Source: Apostichopus parvimensis
Taxonomy: Eukaryota; Echinodermata; Holothuroidea; Aspidochirotida; Stichopodidae
Direction of reading: 5' to 3'
DNA: 23,748 bases
NCBI GenBank assembly: GCA_000934455.1
Contig: KN886665.1
Span: 18,307 to 42,054 of the forward strand
The position numbers and the translations under genes were made by a program. Of this stretch, positions 9,948-21,111 are shown piece after piece. The notes under the pieces were generated by a model. It worked only from the letters and a program-made list of their open reading frames with translations. It ran no database searches and was not told the origin of the DNA. Position 1 is the first letter of the stretch; each line of letters opens with the position of its first letter.

Positions 9948-10257
9948 GGTATTGCTCTACCTGAATACTGTAAAGTGATGCTCCACCAGGATACTGTAAG
10001 GTGATGCTCCACCAGGATACTGTAAGGTGATGCTCCACCAGGATACTGTAAGGTGTTGCTCCGCCTGGATACCGTAGGGTGATCCTCTACCTGGACACTA
10101 AGGTGATGCTCCACAAGGATACTGTAAGGTGATGCTCTATCTGGATACTGTAAGGTGATGCTCTACCTGGACACTGTAAGGTGATGCTCCACAAGGATAC
10201 TGTAAGATGATGCTCTACCTGGACACTGTAAGGTGATGCTCCACCGGGATTCTTGAA
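9948..10257. repeat. 26-bp minisatellite, about 12 copies
   Basis: Units begin GGTGATGCTC and end GGATACTGTAA, spaced 26 bp. They fall into two subtypes: CCACCAGG/CCACAAGG and CTACCTGG. The subtypes partly alternate. Unit 6 (10078-10101) is 2 bp short and the last unit is diverged. A lone outlying copy lies near 9810. Because 26 is not a multiple of 3, every frame repeats over 78 bp; the minus-strand frames at 9778-10038 and 9902-10114 are by-products of this. Confidence 0.93.
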
Positions 10258-10369
10258 GCTTATTGATGATGCTTACAGTACATAAGGGTACTGTATTAGT
10301 CATGAGAGGCCCTATCTGGATTCTTCAGGCTGGTGGTCATGTGTTGCCCTACCTGGATGCTGACTTAAA

Positions 10370-10450
10370 CTCTTTAAGACTGGTAATGCTCTCTTCAGCC
10401 TGGTAATGCTCTCTTTAAGACTGGTAATGCTCTCTTTAGCCTGGGAGGTA
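10370..10450. repeat. 19-21-bp minisatellite, four copies
   Basis: Four units of the form CTCTCTTTAAGACTGGTAAT, starting near 10370, 10389, 10409 and 10430. Units 1 and 3 carry AAGACTGG, and units 2 and 4 carry (C)AGCCTGG, so the pair forms a two-unit period. The array may descend from the same ancestral sequence as the 26-bp array, since GGTAATGCTC resembles GGTGATGCTC. Confidence 0.8.
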
Positions 10451-11768
10451 GATGATGCTCTAATGGATGTTCATAGTAAGGCTATCTGGATTCTTTATGG
10501 CTCCGTACATTGTAGTACTCATAAATATGAATACAGCATGTATATATTCCAGGGAAACAGCAAACGTCTAATGTATTAGTTGTGTTTAAATTGTGACAGA
10601 TGTTTCCTGTCTGAACAATCCTCATCCAGCTGGCCATAAGTCATTTGGTCTAACACTCTCACTGTAAACAGCTGACACTTGTCTCTGGGATCTGCCTCTT
10701 CCTCCTCCTCTCTCTTGTATTGTGCCCTTCAGCATCTCACTGCCTGACACCAACAGCAGTATCATCAGCAGCAGTGGCAGCAAGCGAGGCTGAAATGCTG
10801 TAATTATGTACATCATTCTACAGACGTTGTGTGTATGATAATTAATGCAGAGCTGTACTACTGACTGTGTGGGTTCTTTCCAGCCGATAGCTCAAGTACT
10901 TGGATGAGTCATCTGTAGTAGTTGCAGCATCTCACATGATGATGAAAGATGGGGAGGCGGCACAAGAGGTTGAAGGGAGAAGATACTCACTAAGTGAAAC
11001 GGTGCATGTTAATTCATTCGGATTGGAAAACAACACGAACATATTCTGTATTGTAAAGGTTACCTGGCATTTTAAATATTAATTTGGCAGCAGTGTAATC
11101 ATCATCGCAATAGTTTTCTGTGGAATACAAAAGAAAATGTAAATTGAAAGAAATGTAGAAATGGGGTTGTGAAAACAATTTGCTTCAAACCTTTAGTGTA
11201 TATCAAGTGACTGGAATGGAGAGAACGTTCTTGTTAGATGCTAACTTTGTGCATTTGGGGGTGTGCTAACACAATTCATGACAAATTCTTTGGGATTCAT
11301 TTTGTACTAGTCAGAAGTTGATATAAGTTTAGTGGGCTCAATAGATGGTCAGTTTAATCAGTGATTAAGTCCAAGAGATGTTTGTACTGTAACTGAAACA
11401 AAGTAATCAGCAAGAACACAAACATTGTCAAAACAATTTTTGTTATGGTACTATCAAGAACTTTACACCATAAACACCAAACCTTTATCTCTAGCACAAA
11501 GAAATGTTATGTGAATCAAATGTGTACCTGCAATAGACATGTTCAGTTGACAAGCCCTAAGTAGCATTCATGTGGAATGGTCATGTTAAACTAGCTGAAT
11601 TTTCATTTCCAGTGCTTACTGCTATATGGCACAAGAAACATTGAAGTCAATGTGCAAAGTAAATGAAACTTCAAGTTGATAACATTGGATTAAAGCTTAT
11701 TGAAGATAGAAACGCAAAATCTAATTTATACACAAAATTCTTTCTTTCCATTCTTGAAAATACCTAGT
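10451..11768. other. Intronic DNA, nothing recognised
   Basis: No exon or mobile element was recognised. The short frames at 10622-10816 (-) and 10900-11082 (+) have no family resemblance and no supporting splice or promoter context. Confidence 0.5.
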
Positions 11769-13479
11769 AATCCTTTCCATACTGTTACCTCCTGCTATAT
11801 CTGTTCCAATCCTTTCCATACCTCACACTATATCGGCTTAACTGTTTTAAGCCTTCCATACGTCACACTATATCGACCTTACTGTTTTAATCCTTCTCAT
11901 ACCTCACACTATATCGACCTTACTGTTTTAAACCTTCCATACCTCACACTATGTCGGCTTTACTGTTTTAATCCTTCCATACCTCACACTATATAGGCTT
12001 TACTGTTTAATCCTTCCATACCTCACACTATATTGGCCTTACTGTTTTAAACCTTCCATACCTCACACTATATCGGCTTTACTGTTTTAATCCTTCCATA
12101 CCTCACACTATATCAGCTTTACTGTGTTAATCCTTCCATACCTCACACTATATCGGCTTTACTGTTTTAATCCTGCCATACAGTACCTCACACTATATCG
12201 ACCTTACTGTTTTAATCCTTCCATACCTCACACTATATTGGCCTTACTGTTTTAATCCTTCCATACCTCACACTATATCGGCTTTACTGTTTTAATCCTT
12301 CCATACCTCACACTATATCGACCTTACTGTTTTAATCCTTTCCATACCTCACACTATATCGGCTTTACTGTGTTAATCCTTCCATACCTCACACTATATC
12401 GGCTTTACTGTTTTAAACCTTCCATATCTCACACTATATCGACCTTACTGTTTTAAACCTTCCATACCTCACACTATATCGGCTTTACTGTTTTAATCCT
12501 TCCATACCTCACACTATATCAGTCTTACTATTTAATCTTTCCATACCTCACACTATATCGGCTTAACTGTTTTAAACCTTCCATACCTCACACTATATCG
12601 GCTTTACTGTTTTAATCCTTCCATACCTCACACTATATCGGCCCTACTGTTTTAAGCCTTCTCATACCTCACACTATATCGGCTTTACTGTTTTAAACCT
12701 TCCATACGTCACACTATATCGGCCTAACTGTTTTAATCCTTCCATACCTCACACTATATCAGTCTTACTATTTTAATCTTTCCATACCTCACACTATATC
12801 GGCTTAACTGTTTTAAACCTTCCATACCTCACACTATATCGACCTTACTGTTTTAATCCTTCCATACCTCACACTATATCCGCTTTACTGTTTTAATCCT
12901 GCCATACCTCACACTATATCGGCCCTACTGTTTTAAGCCTTCTCATACCTCACACTATATCGGCTTTACTGTTTTAAACCTTCCGTACCTCACACTATAT
13001 CGGCTTTACTGTTTTAATCCTTCCATACCTCACACTGTATCGGCCTTACTGTTTTAATCTTTCCATACCTCACTTTATATCAGCTTTACTATTTTAAACC
13101 TTCCATACCTCACACTTTATCGGCTTTACTATTTTAATCCTTCTCATTATCTCATACCTCACACTATATCTGCCTTACTGTTTTAATCTTTCCATACCTC
13201 ACACTATCGGCTTTACTATTTTAAACCTTCCATACCTCACACTATATCGGCTTTACTATTTTAATCCTTCTCATTATCTCATATCTCACACTATATCTGC
13301 CTTACTGTTTTAATCCTTCCATACCTCACTCTATATCGGCTTTACTATTTTAATCCTTCTCATTATTTCATACCTCACACTTTATCTGCCTTACTGTTTT
13401 AAACCTTCCATACCTCACACTAAATCAGCCATACTATTTTAATATTTCCATACCTCACATATCGGCTTTACTGTTTAAT
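11769..13479. repeat. 40-bp satellite-like array, about 42 copies
   Basis: A 1.7-kb array with a strict 40-bp period. Each unit can be read as TCCTTCCATACCTCACACTA followed by TATCGGCTTTACTGTTTTAA. Common variants change GGCTTT to GACCTT or GGCCTT, and ATCC to AACC. The left edge (11769-11807) is degenerate. The right part (from about 13135) has longer units with an inserted CTCATTATCTCAT. Private variants recur at a distance of 240-281 bp, showing block duplication (see findings). The plus frame at 11700-11996 is only a translation of the repeat. Confidence 0.95.
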
Positions 13480-16400
13480 TATAATGAATCCCATGACTTA
13501 GGGAGACAACAGACGCTCATAAACCCTACCCATGAAATTATCTTTAATGGACAGTAGTTTATACAAGCCTTCTGTTTTCTTTGAGTGTTTAGAGAATTGC
13601 TAGGCAGGATTGCATTTATGGCTCACCTACCTGCTTCTGGGATCACCATTTGACATCCCCCCCCCCCCAATCCAAGGGGTGAGAGCATACGTAGCTACAG
13701 TAGGCATCAGACTACTTTTGCAAGTACTGAAGGGATTCCATTCATCATCACTGCATAAGCAGCCATCGTGAACAAAGTTGAATGACAACAATACTTTCCA
13801 TCCCTTTTATTTTTCGGCTTCTTAAAGAATCCTTTTGATGCCATTCATCTTCTAGGCCTTACCATTGACAAATGACTGGCTATTCTTTTCTTCTTTTCAT
13901 CTTCTTGGGCCTTTTGAAATAGTACTTTAACTTCTTTAAGTTTGATCCAAAGTTTGGTGCCCACTATGGTAACAGTGTGAGTAATATTAAATTGTAATTT
14001 TTTTCCCCTGACATATGTATATTTTTTTCAGAGAAACTCATTTTGCCAGTGCTGTGAACTTGATCAGCTCTCATGAAAATTGATTTTTTGTAATGAATAC
14101 CATAAAAAAAAACCTGAACAGTTGCACGAAGGAACTCTGCATTAAAATGGAACGATGGTAGAATTTCAGTGAAATACTTCTTTAAACTGGAACCTGAGAG
14201 AAAGAGAACTCTGTATTCTTCATTTTAGATTGTTATCATCACGTGATTGATGAAGACGTCATTGCCTTTCCTGGTAGAATGTGCTGTACTCTTTAATTAA
14301 TTTATCTCAGACTGTCAGAGTTTGGTAACTGTATTTTCAAAACGATTGATATCAATAACTGGGGACTACATTTTCCTGATGTTGACTCTAACATTAATAG
14401 CTCAGTAGCTCCAAGTGCCAAGCTGCTGTTGATGGTAGAAAGGGCAGCAAAACATCCTAAGGAAATCTAGCATTTACCTTTCTAAGTAGTGGTTAGTTTT
14501 AACATTGAGCACTTTTGTGAGAGTACAGGGTTCTTTGTCCTAAATGTTCTTGATTATTACAAACCATTGGGTGATTGAAATGTCTCAACTTATTAGTGTC
14601 TAGATACAGGCCTATTTTTACCCACGGTTCAGCACCAAATTAGCAAATAATATTAACATAAGAATAATATTTTATGACCATAAAGGAGTGACAAAATGTT
14701 TTTGTTTTCTTATAAATTCAACTCAAAGTACAAATGGTGAAATTTCAAAATATAAATATAGTGGATATTAATGGCAGGAAAGGGAAATATGACATAATGT
14801 GTGGTTTGCATCCATGAGCTTCAAGTACTAAATAGACGTTGCTTTCATAAGATCAAAATTTGAAACAAATAATTATTTAAAAATCCTCATGTACAGGTGT
14901 GTCTCAATTCAACTTACTATATGCATTGTCTACCTACTGTAAACAAACACAAAACTTGGTGACATATTTAGCACTGCTTCTTCTCCCCCCCTGCCCTCCC
15001 CCCTTTTCCAACACCCCTACTTAAATACAGGTGGTATTTACATGTTGGTGAAATTCCTGGTTACAGCCAGCTTTGTGCTTTCTTCCCCTTCTCTGTACAG
15101 TAGTTCTCCATGTTGTGTACTTTGTACACTAGGTGTGATTAGTTAGTTAATTCCGACATTTAATCTGAAGTGTCCTACAGATGTACTTTACTACTCTCTT
15201 ACCTGTCTCCCTTCGACAAATGCACTCTAATCAACCTACCGTTGCTTACAAAAGTTGGTAACATTTCAGCACAGTGACCCCCGACTGGCCTACTTCAAAC
15301 CCCAACAGTTTGTAATTTAAGCAACAGATAAAACATTGGGAACGAGGTGATTTACATTAATAAATTGAGCTCTAAATTAAAACCTTTATTGCAGCATATT
15401 TTAATATTTCACATTGATGCCAGCTTTCCTATTTCTGCAGTTAGTCGTCAAACCTACCGTGTATTACTTAAAAGAAATATATATGCAATCCATCAAACTT
15501 AGACATTTTCCCTGCATCTTTCAATACCTTTCACAGGGATAAAGGATTATTTTGTTTCTAAAACAATTGCTTCTCAGACTCTGACTATGTTCAACACTCA
15601 CCACAGTTTGAAAATTCCACTGTACAGAATGTCACAGCTCCATCTCGAACAAAACTTGATATTATCAGGCAATTGTAGGGATTCATTTACAGTAATACTT
15701 GCAAAGTTGACAAACCTCTAAGGGCTATGCAAAATGGAAGAAGAAGTACTAAATTATATCCAGAACTAACATGGCAATGTATCTGCTGAGCACTTGAGAA
15801 AAACTAAATATGCCTGAGCTTTGGGAAATAACTGACTTGACATTTAGAGGATCCAAGATGTTTCTATGCTGCAATGTTTAAAATAAGTCCAGCAGACACT
15901 GGTACAAATTAAGTCTCTCTTCTAAAGATTACTGTCAACCAGTATGAAAGTTGATATGAGACACATGGCATTTATTTAATGCAGCCATCTGTGATACTAA
16001 TCTAATAGACAAATAGAATTTGTCTGCAATTGCTGGCATTACTTGCAAAGTACAGACTTTGCTATAGTATTTGATGTGTTTTGCCTTGAACGACCTAGGT
16101 TGAATAGGAACATGGTTAACTATTCTATGAGGGTAAATGTAAATGTGAGTAAATGTTACGTTGAAAGTTTTCTACTGTACGTTGCTTTAAAATCCTATTT
16201 TGGCCCAAAGTCAACCATGCCGTTCCCCTTTGTTTGAAAAGCATTTTACCGTCCGCATAAAATACACTTCACTTATGGTCTGGCAAGGTAAAGGATTCCA
16301 GGGAGTTTGACATTAAGAATTACCATTTTGTGAGATGCGCTTGGACTGACAATATTATTGCCAGTGGTGTAATTTCCTGATGGTGAAACTGTACAGGCTG

Positions 16401-16660
16401 ATATTGATTTCACTCTTCATTGCCACCTTGTTCTGGCAGTTTGTGTTGTCCTTCATCTTCTAGGCATACAAGGATTACCAGTTGTTCAGGCAGGTATTCT
16501 TCTTAAAGCAAAGAGAATTTTGCTGACCATTATGGTACATATGCTAATACCTGCAGCAGATTTCTGGTTCCCATTGCTTTCAATAGGTCTTTGACCCAGA
16601 ATTTGGGATCTGGATCAGAAGACCAGATCTTGATTTGTTATAAATAGCAGATGTCAGGAA
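13480..16660. other. Intronic DNA, homopolymer tracts only
   Basis: Holds a run of 12 C (13657-13668) and a C-rich patch (14985-15003). No transposon ends or exons were recognised. The short frame at 16043-16237 (+) is not recognisable. Confidence 0.5.
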
Positions 16661-16662
16661 CA

Positions 16663-16718
16663 GAGGGGGAGGGGAGCAGGGGTGGGGGAAGGTGGGGGCA
16701 GGGTGGGAGCAGGGGGGG
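16663..16718 (+). repeat. G-run tract with G-quadruplex potential
   Basis: About 56 bases contain eight or more runs of three to seven G separated by 1-4 bases, far more than the four runs a G-quadruplex needs. The G-rich strand is the presumed sense strand of FEZ pre-mRNA. The minus frame 16580-16960 crosses it and owes its Pro-rich part to it; I do not take it as a gene. Confidence 0.75.
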
Positions 16719-16960
16719 TCAGTATCTACTGTACATGTCATGGACAGGGTAAAAACATACATAAGGAGAACAAGAAAAGTTACTGCCCTAAAGTAAGTTT
16801 TATTCAATTGCAAGGTAAAAATCAATTCCATGTGATATTCATTAATTAGAACAAAAACAAACAAATTGCATAAATTGTCTATGTTCCTACTTATAATGCT
16901 TAAATTTCTTTGTAAAAGGTAATTGTATGTAACCAGGAAAACCCTGAAAGATGGAGTCAA

Positions 16961-17699
16961 TGCTGACCTTTAACCTCTGACATATAACTGCTTAGTGTAG
17001 TTACTAGTTAAATTTAATGCCTTGGATATGGGATTACCGTCACCTACAGTAATCTGGGATATTTGTTGGAAACTTAGAATCAAATGCAAAGGTCTCTCCT
17101 GGAAAATTGATTTGAGCTCACAAATGCACAACTTCTATTAGATTACTACACTCCTTGAGGCTTTAGAATTAACTTTGTGTGCAAACGATTTTGATTTCCA
17201 AATAAAAATGAAAATAAAGATAAGTCAGGTTTGGGAAAACAAGATTCTATAAATGGCAACTATTGTAGAGTTTGGATAAATAATGCACATCCATAGTGGA
17301 TGAAAAATGTCAGGATGAGAGGTTGGCGAAGAAAGAGGGAGAATGGGTAAAGAGTTTTGTTGCTTTTGAAATTATAAAGAAGAAGAAAAGCTGAATAATC
17401 AGCTGCCATGTTTGGCATTTCTTTAATTAATCCCAGAGATAATAATCAGGCAGGACCTTTTTCTCTCGAGCATTTTCTGTGGTTTGGTAAATTTTACTTA
17501 AAATGTTGACTGATTAGAAATCCCCGTTTGTACAGGAATTGTTCATCAACATTGACAACTTGTCTTAACAAGTCTTAATTAGCACCAGCTAGACTGATAG
17601 TTATTACACACAAGGGCTTTAATTAAAACTTTCAAAGAGTTTGTATAATTTACATAATAAAGAACCTGCATGATATCACATAGACAGTGGTTGAAGTTT
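16961..17699. other. AT-rich intronic DNA, nothing recognised
   Basis: No frame, transposon end or repeat of note was seen in this stretch. Confidence 0.45.
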
Positions 17700-17747
17700 G
17701 GGGGCCGGGGGGGGGGGGGGGGGGGGGAGGTAGGAGGAGAGGAGGGT
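17700..17747 (+). repeat. Poly-G tract (5 G, CC, 21 G) plus purine tail
   Basis: GGGGG, then CC, then 21 consecutive G (17707-17727), followed by an AGG/GGA-rich purine stretch. Such long G runs are unstable and error-prone in sequencing, so the exact length is uncertain. Confidence 0.85.
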
Positions 17748-17921
17748 AGAAGAGACTAAAATGGGAGACAAACTGATGTAAATATTAGCATCACCTGACA
17801 ATTGTAGATGTTCGGTTATCCAATGTTTTGTGATTAAACAGTTGGCATGGTATGCCTGTCCCATCACACAAATAGAATGTGTGCAGTGTTACTTACCTGT
17901 CTCTCATATACCTGCCCTCTA

Positions 17922-17966
17922 TCTACTTTGTCTACAACAGTCTACTTTCTACAACAGTCTACAACC
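17922..17966. repeat. Short tandem duplication TCTACTTT..CTACAACAG
   Basis: Two near copies (17922-17940 and 17941-17957) and a partial third (TCTACAAC) of a TCTAC...CAACAG word. It is a small local duplication. Confidence 0.6.
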
Positions 17967-19059
17967 ACTGCTAACATACCTGCACTGTGTCCCAATGACC
18001 AGTCATAGACAACAGCACTAGCCCTTCCAGTTCTACCATTACAACGCATGTACAGCAACGTTTTTCCGGACTGGATTTTTGTATAGAGTCTGTATTCAAT
18101 CATTTTTTGAAAATTGATCACATGATGTTATAATGAAACAATTCATTAAACATCAAAATAGCAATGCAAACTGTAGACACTAAATTATCCCATGAGGAGC
18201 TGTTAAATTTTATGAAAATAGGGCAAACTTCAAAGACTTCAGTAGCCATACTACAGGCATGCAATATCCTTGTTATATGTGTAAATACCTACAGTATTAA
18301 AGTCCCATTGTACAGGCTGTATGATACGCAGTGTGAGAGGTAATCTCCTGCAAGTCCACCATTGATTTATGTACATCTTCACAGCTAAGGTGCGAACTCA
18401 TTAATTTTATCTTTGATGGTTCAGAAATTGATCGATGCCCAGAGCTTATTTGATCTTTGTAGGCTTCTTGCCCCTTGGGGTTATCTTAGCTCCTGTGTAG
18501 TGTAAAATCTCATATTTTGTACTCAGTCAAGGAACTACCATGCTTCATAATTTATCAAAAGCGTTTTAGCATAACATCTTAGTGTATAGTACTTGTTTGT
18601 TATAACAAGAGAAGTAGTAAACTAACTTTATGACTTACTTATAAATCATTAATGTTTGAAGCACCAACCCATTCATAGAGTATATATTTCATAAATTATA
18701 TGCTGCCTAAAATTCATGTTATCTCTTGCTTGGTCTTCATGACTATGTCATTGAATGTTGATAGCCTTGACCTAGCTTTCTACAATCAATAATAAAATGG
18801 TTATGATATTCACGGTCATATTTCAATATATGATGACGGATGGAAAGATCAACGACCTGTGGATAATATGATGATTAGCACTGCACCTTGGAGCAGTAAA
18901 TTGCATCAACAGTGCACTAAATGGATGCTCCCACATGCATATGTAATATGATGAAACAACTGTAGGTACAATATCTTCAGTGATCAGTAAGTGACATGAC
19001 CTCATGTAACCTATAAAAGTGTTTTATTTTGCTTTAATACTCTGACTTTTTCTCTACAG
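17967..19059. other. End of intron 1, nothing but the acceptor
   Basis: AT-rich DNA with no recognised element until the acceptor. The acceptor region has a branch-like CTGAC, a T-rich tract and TCTCTACAG ending at 19059. Confidence 0.55.
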
Positions 19060-19168
19060 ACTATGGAAAGAAATGACCGAACACATGGGGCATGTGATGC
19101 CACTAGACTGGGAAACCTCAAAAACAAGAGAACTGCATCTTCCCTCGCTAAACTTATCACAGAGAAGG
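19060..19168 (+). CDS. FEZ: FEZ/UNC-76 coding exon 2
   Basis: A 109-bp internal exon. Its first base completes the Lys codon from exon 1, then 36 codons follow to AGG, with donor AGG|GTAAGA. It encodes LWKEMTEHMGHVMPLDW and then RELHLPSLNL. In invertebrate UNC-76 proteins this position, shortly after the N-terminal conserved block, carries a similar WxxMT..G.VMPxDW....TR.LHxPxLNL segment; vertebrate FEZ1 has the shorter counterpart around VWDALTDNY. Only the reading frame that joins in phase 2 is open and conserved, which fixes both splice sites. The exon is isolated between a 13.8-kb and a 4.4-kb intron. It has no frameshift or stop. Confidence 0.88.
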
Positions 19169-20257
19169 GTAAGATTACATCATACATCATGTACAGTAGT
19201 TGCCTAAGTTGTAACGCAACATTACAGAGATAACGATTGAGGTTGCAATATAGATTCCTTATATTGATGAAGCTAGCATCAGTTTAAGGATAATTCTTCA
19301 TTCATAAGCTCTGAATCACATGTTATTTGTTACTGAATATAACATTTACATGTATATGTACAGTACTTTACCATTCTGTGACATTAGTCCAGAAATGTAG
19401 TTGAAATGTAACATACATACAGAGGTCAGTTCCATTAATAAACATCCCTCTTTCATGGAATTTTCTGATGTAAATTTACAATTAAATGTGTTAAGTTGAC
19501 AGTCATCGTCATGCATTGTAGTTTTGTAAGTTATGTCTTGTCTGTGCAGTACGTAGAATAAACCAGCAGTCTTGTTTACTGCTTACATCATACATACTGT
19601 ATAGATGTAGGAAGATGGTTGCTTCCAGCCATTATATGTATGTCAGTCGATAAGATGCTACTCCTATAAACCATCCTTCATAATTATAAAGCATTTTACT
19701 TGTTATGGTGAGTTCAAGACTTAAAGAATTCCTGGAGGGATTCTTCCAAGAGAGGAAGGAGATGGATTAATTTTGAAACTAGATAAAGAGTTGTTAGAGT
19801 TGTCCTGATTAATAGTAATCGTCTTGCCATTATGAAATAGTATTGGTAACAGACTTTCTCTTAGGGTGTAGTGTTGCCTGATGACTGAGTTTGACATATT
19901 ACTATGTCCTGTTCATACTTCACAACACATCTAAGCGAACAATGTTAGTCATTTCTTTTGATACAGGTGTTTGCAGGTAATTTCAGATCCATTCGATAAA
20001 CTTAGCCATTTTACAGTATCAAATGTATGAACTCAGGCAGTAGCCAGCTTTTTGAAAATTTTCCAATCATTTTATAAAACTGTCTTATGCATTTCATAAG
20101 AAACCTGGTTTTGCTGCATCATAATGAATCATGTTTTTCACTATGTTTGCCTTTTCACACATTCCTAACTAATAACTATAACCAAGCAATTGCAAAATTG
20201 TCTTCTGTAACAATGAATTTTGCCGTTACAGATTTTATTAAGGCTTTATGTAAAAAG

Positions 20258-20640
20258 AAGGTACCACTTGCAATAATATTTTCAGTTCACGCAAGATAGT
20301 CTTTTCAAGTCATTGTGGATAATTGCCAGAGAAGCAAATGTTTGTATCTTTCGCAAACAGAACAAGTGAGGCATTCTGAGAGAGATTCTGAAGATCATTT
20401 AAATAAATAATGAAGAGAAGTGGTCCTAATATGGAGCCTTGCAGAACCCCCCCTCCCCCCACACATAGTGCCATTCATATCTGAATTTGTACCATTGAAA
20501 GCGGTAAACTGCTTTCTATGTGCCTGTAGAGCTATAAAACCAGCTATATACCTCTAAGACCATAATAAGAGAGTTACAAAGGAGTATGTTGTGGTCAATA
20601 GTGTCAAACGCTTTAGTTGATGAATTTCTTTTAGACCTAT
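20258..20640 (-). pseudogene. Non-LTR retrotransposon RT palm fragment, inverted
   Basis: Read on the minus strand this is the palm of a CR1/L2-type non-LTR reverse transcriptase. It contains KAFDTIDHNILL (about 20594-20625), then after frame changes NGTNSDMNGT, then GVLQGSILGPLLFIIYLNDL and FAKDTNICFSGN. In active relatives the last block reads FADDTN. Here the first catalytic Asp is Lys, so the enzyme would be dead. A stop interrupts the frame at 20310-20312, and similarity fades by about 20258 (LEKTIL.ELKILL). A run of extra G before GVLQG adds Gly residues. The piece is opposite in orientation to the thumb fragment at 21112, although both halves appear to come from the same kind of element. 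Confidence 0.82.
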
Positions 20641-21111
20641 CTGTTTTATTTTATAAAAGCCCTAATCCATTAACACCTATTAGCTTCACAAACATAATAC
20701 ACAAACTAATAACTTTGCATTATATTCATAATCTTGAAACTGTGTAACAATCATGGCACTATTCTATCTGACAACAGCCTGTAAAATGACTATAAACTAG
20801 AACACAGAGTTTATAGTCTCCTGTCCTGGCTGAGCCAACAATAACAATCTGAAGAAGCAACGATTGTATCAATGTGGAGAGTTATTGCATTATTATAATC
20901 AGATGATAGGTAACCACTGGAGCATAAGATATGAAAACCCTGGATATAAAATAGCACAGGTAATGAACCAAGTCTGGAATTGTGAAGTGCAATGTGTATT
21001 GCAGCAGGGAGAAGGAGAGGCAGTCACTCGGTAAGGTCAGTCATCTGGAAATATTTCCAACAAACTTCTCACAAATACATCAACACAGTATTGCAGCCTG
21101 GGCAGGCTTTG
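20641..21111. other. Spacer between RT halves, with hairpin
   Basis: No RT similarity was recognised upstream of KAFDTIDHN. It contains a perfect inverted repeat, GACTATAAACT (20788-20798) and AGTTTATAGTC (20808-20818), with a 9-base loop. Confidence 0.5.

Larger units (their letters stand above)
5260..19059 (+). other. FEZ intron 1 (13.8 kb)
   Basis: Runs from the donor GTGCGT to the acceptor TTTTTCTCTACAG. Its phase 2 joins AA (exon 1) to A (exon 2) as a Lys codon and restores the FEZ frame. It carries a MITE, several minisatellites including a 1.7-kb array, and G-rich tracts, all listed separately. No other exon with FEZ similarity was seen inside it. Confidence 0.85.

Noticed and set aside
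9778..10114. Minus-strand frames with a repeating EHHLTVSWWS peptide
   Set aside because: By-product of the 26-bp minisatellite.
11700..11996. 98-codon plus-strand frame
   Set aside because: Mostly a translation of the 40-bp repeat.
11769..13479. CRISPR-like array
   Set aside because: Units are contiguous 40-bp tandem repeats without unique spacers, in a eukaryotic intron.
16580..16960. 126-codon minus-strand frame with hydrophobic and Pro-rich parts
   Set aside because: It crosses the G-rich tract, has no family resemblance, and its composition follows AT-rich and C-rich base content.
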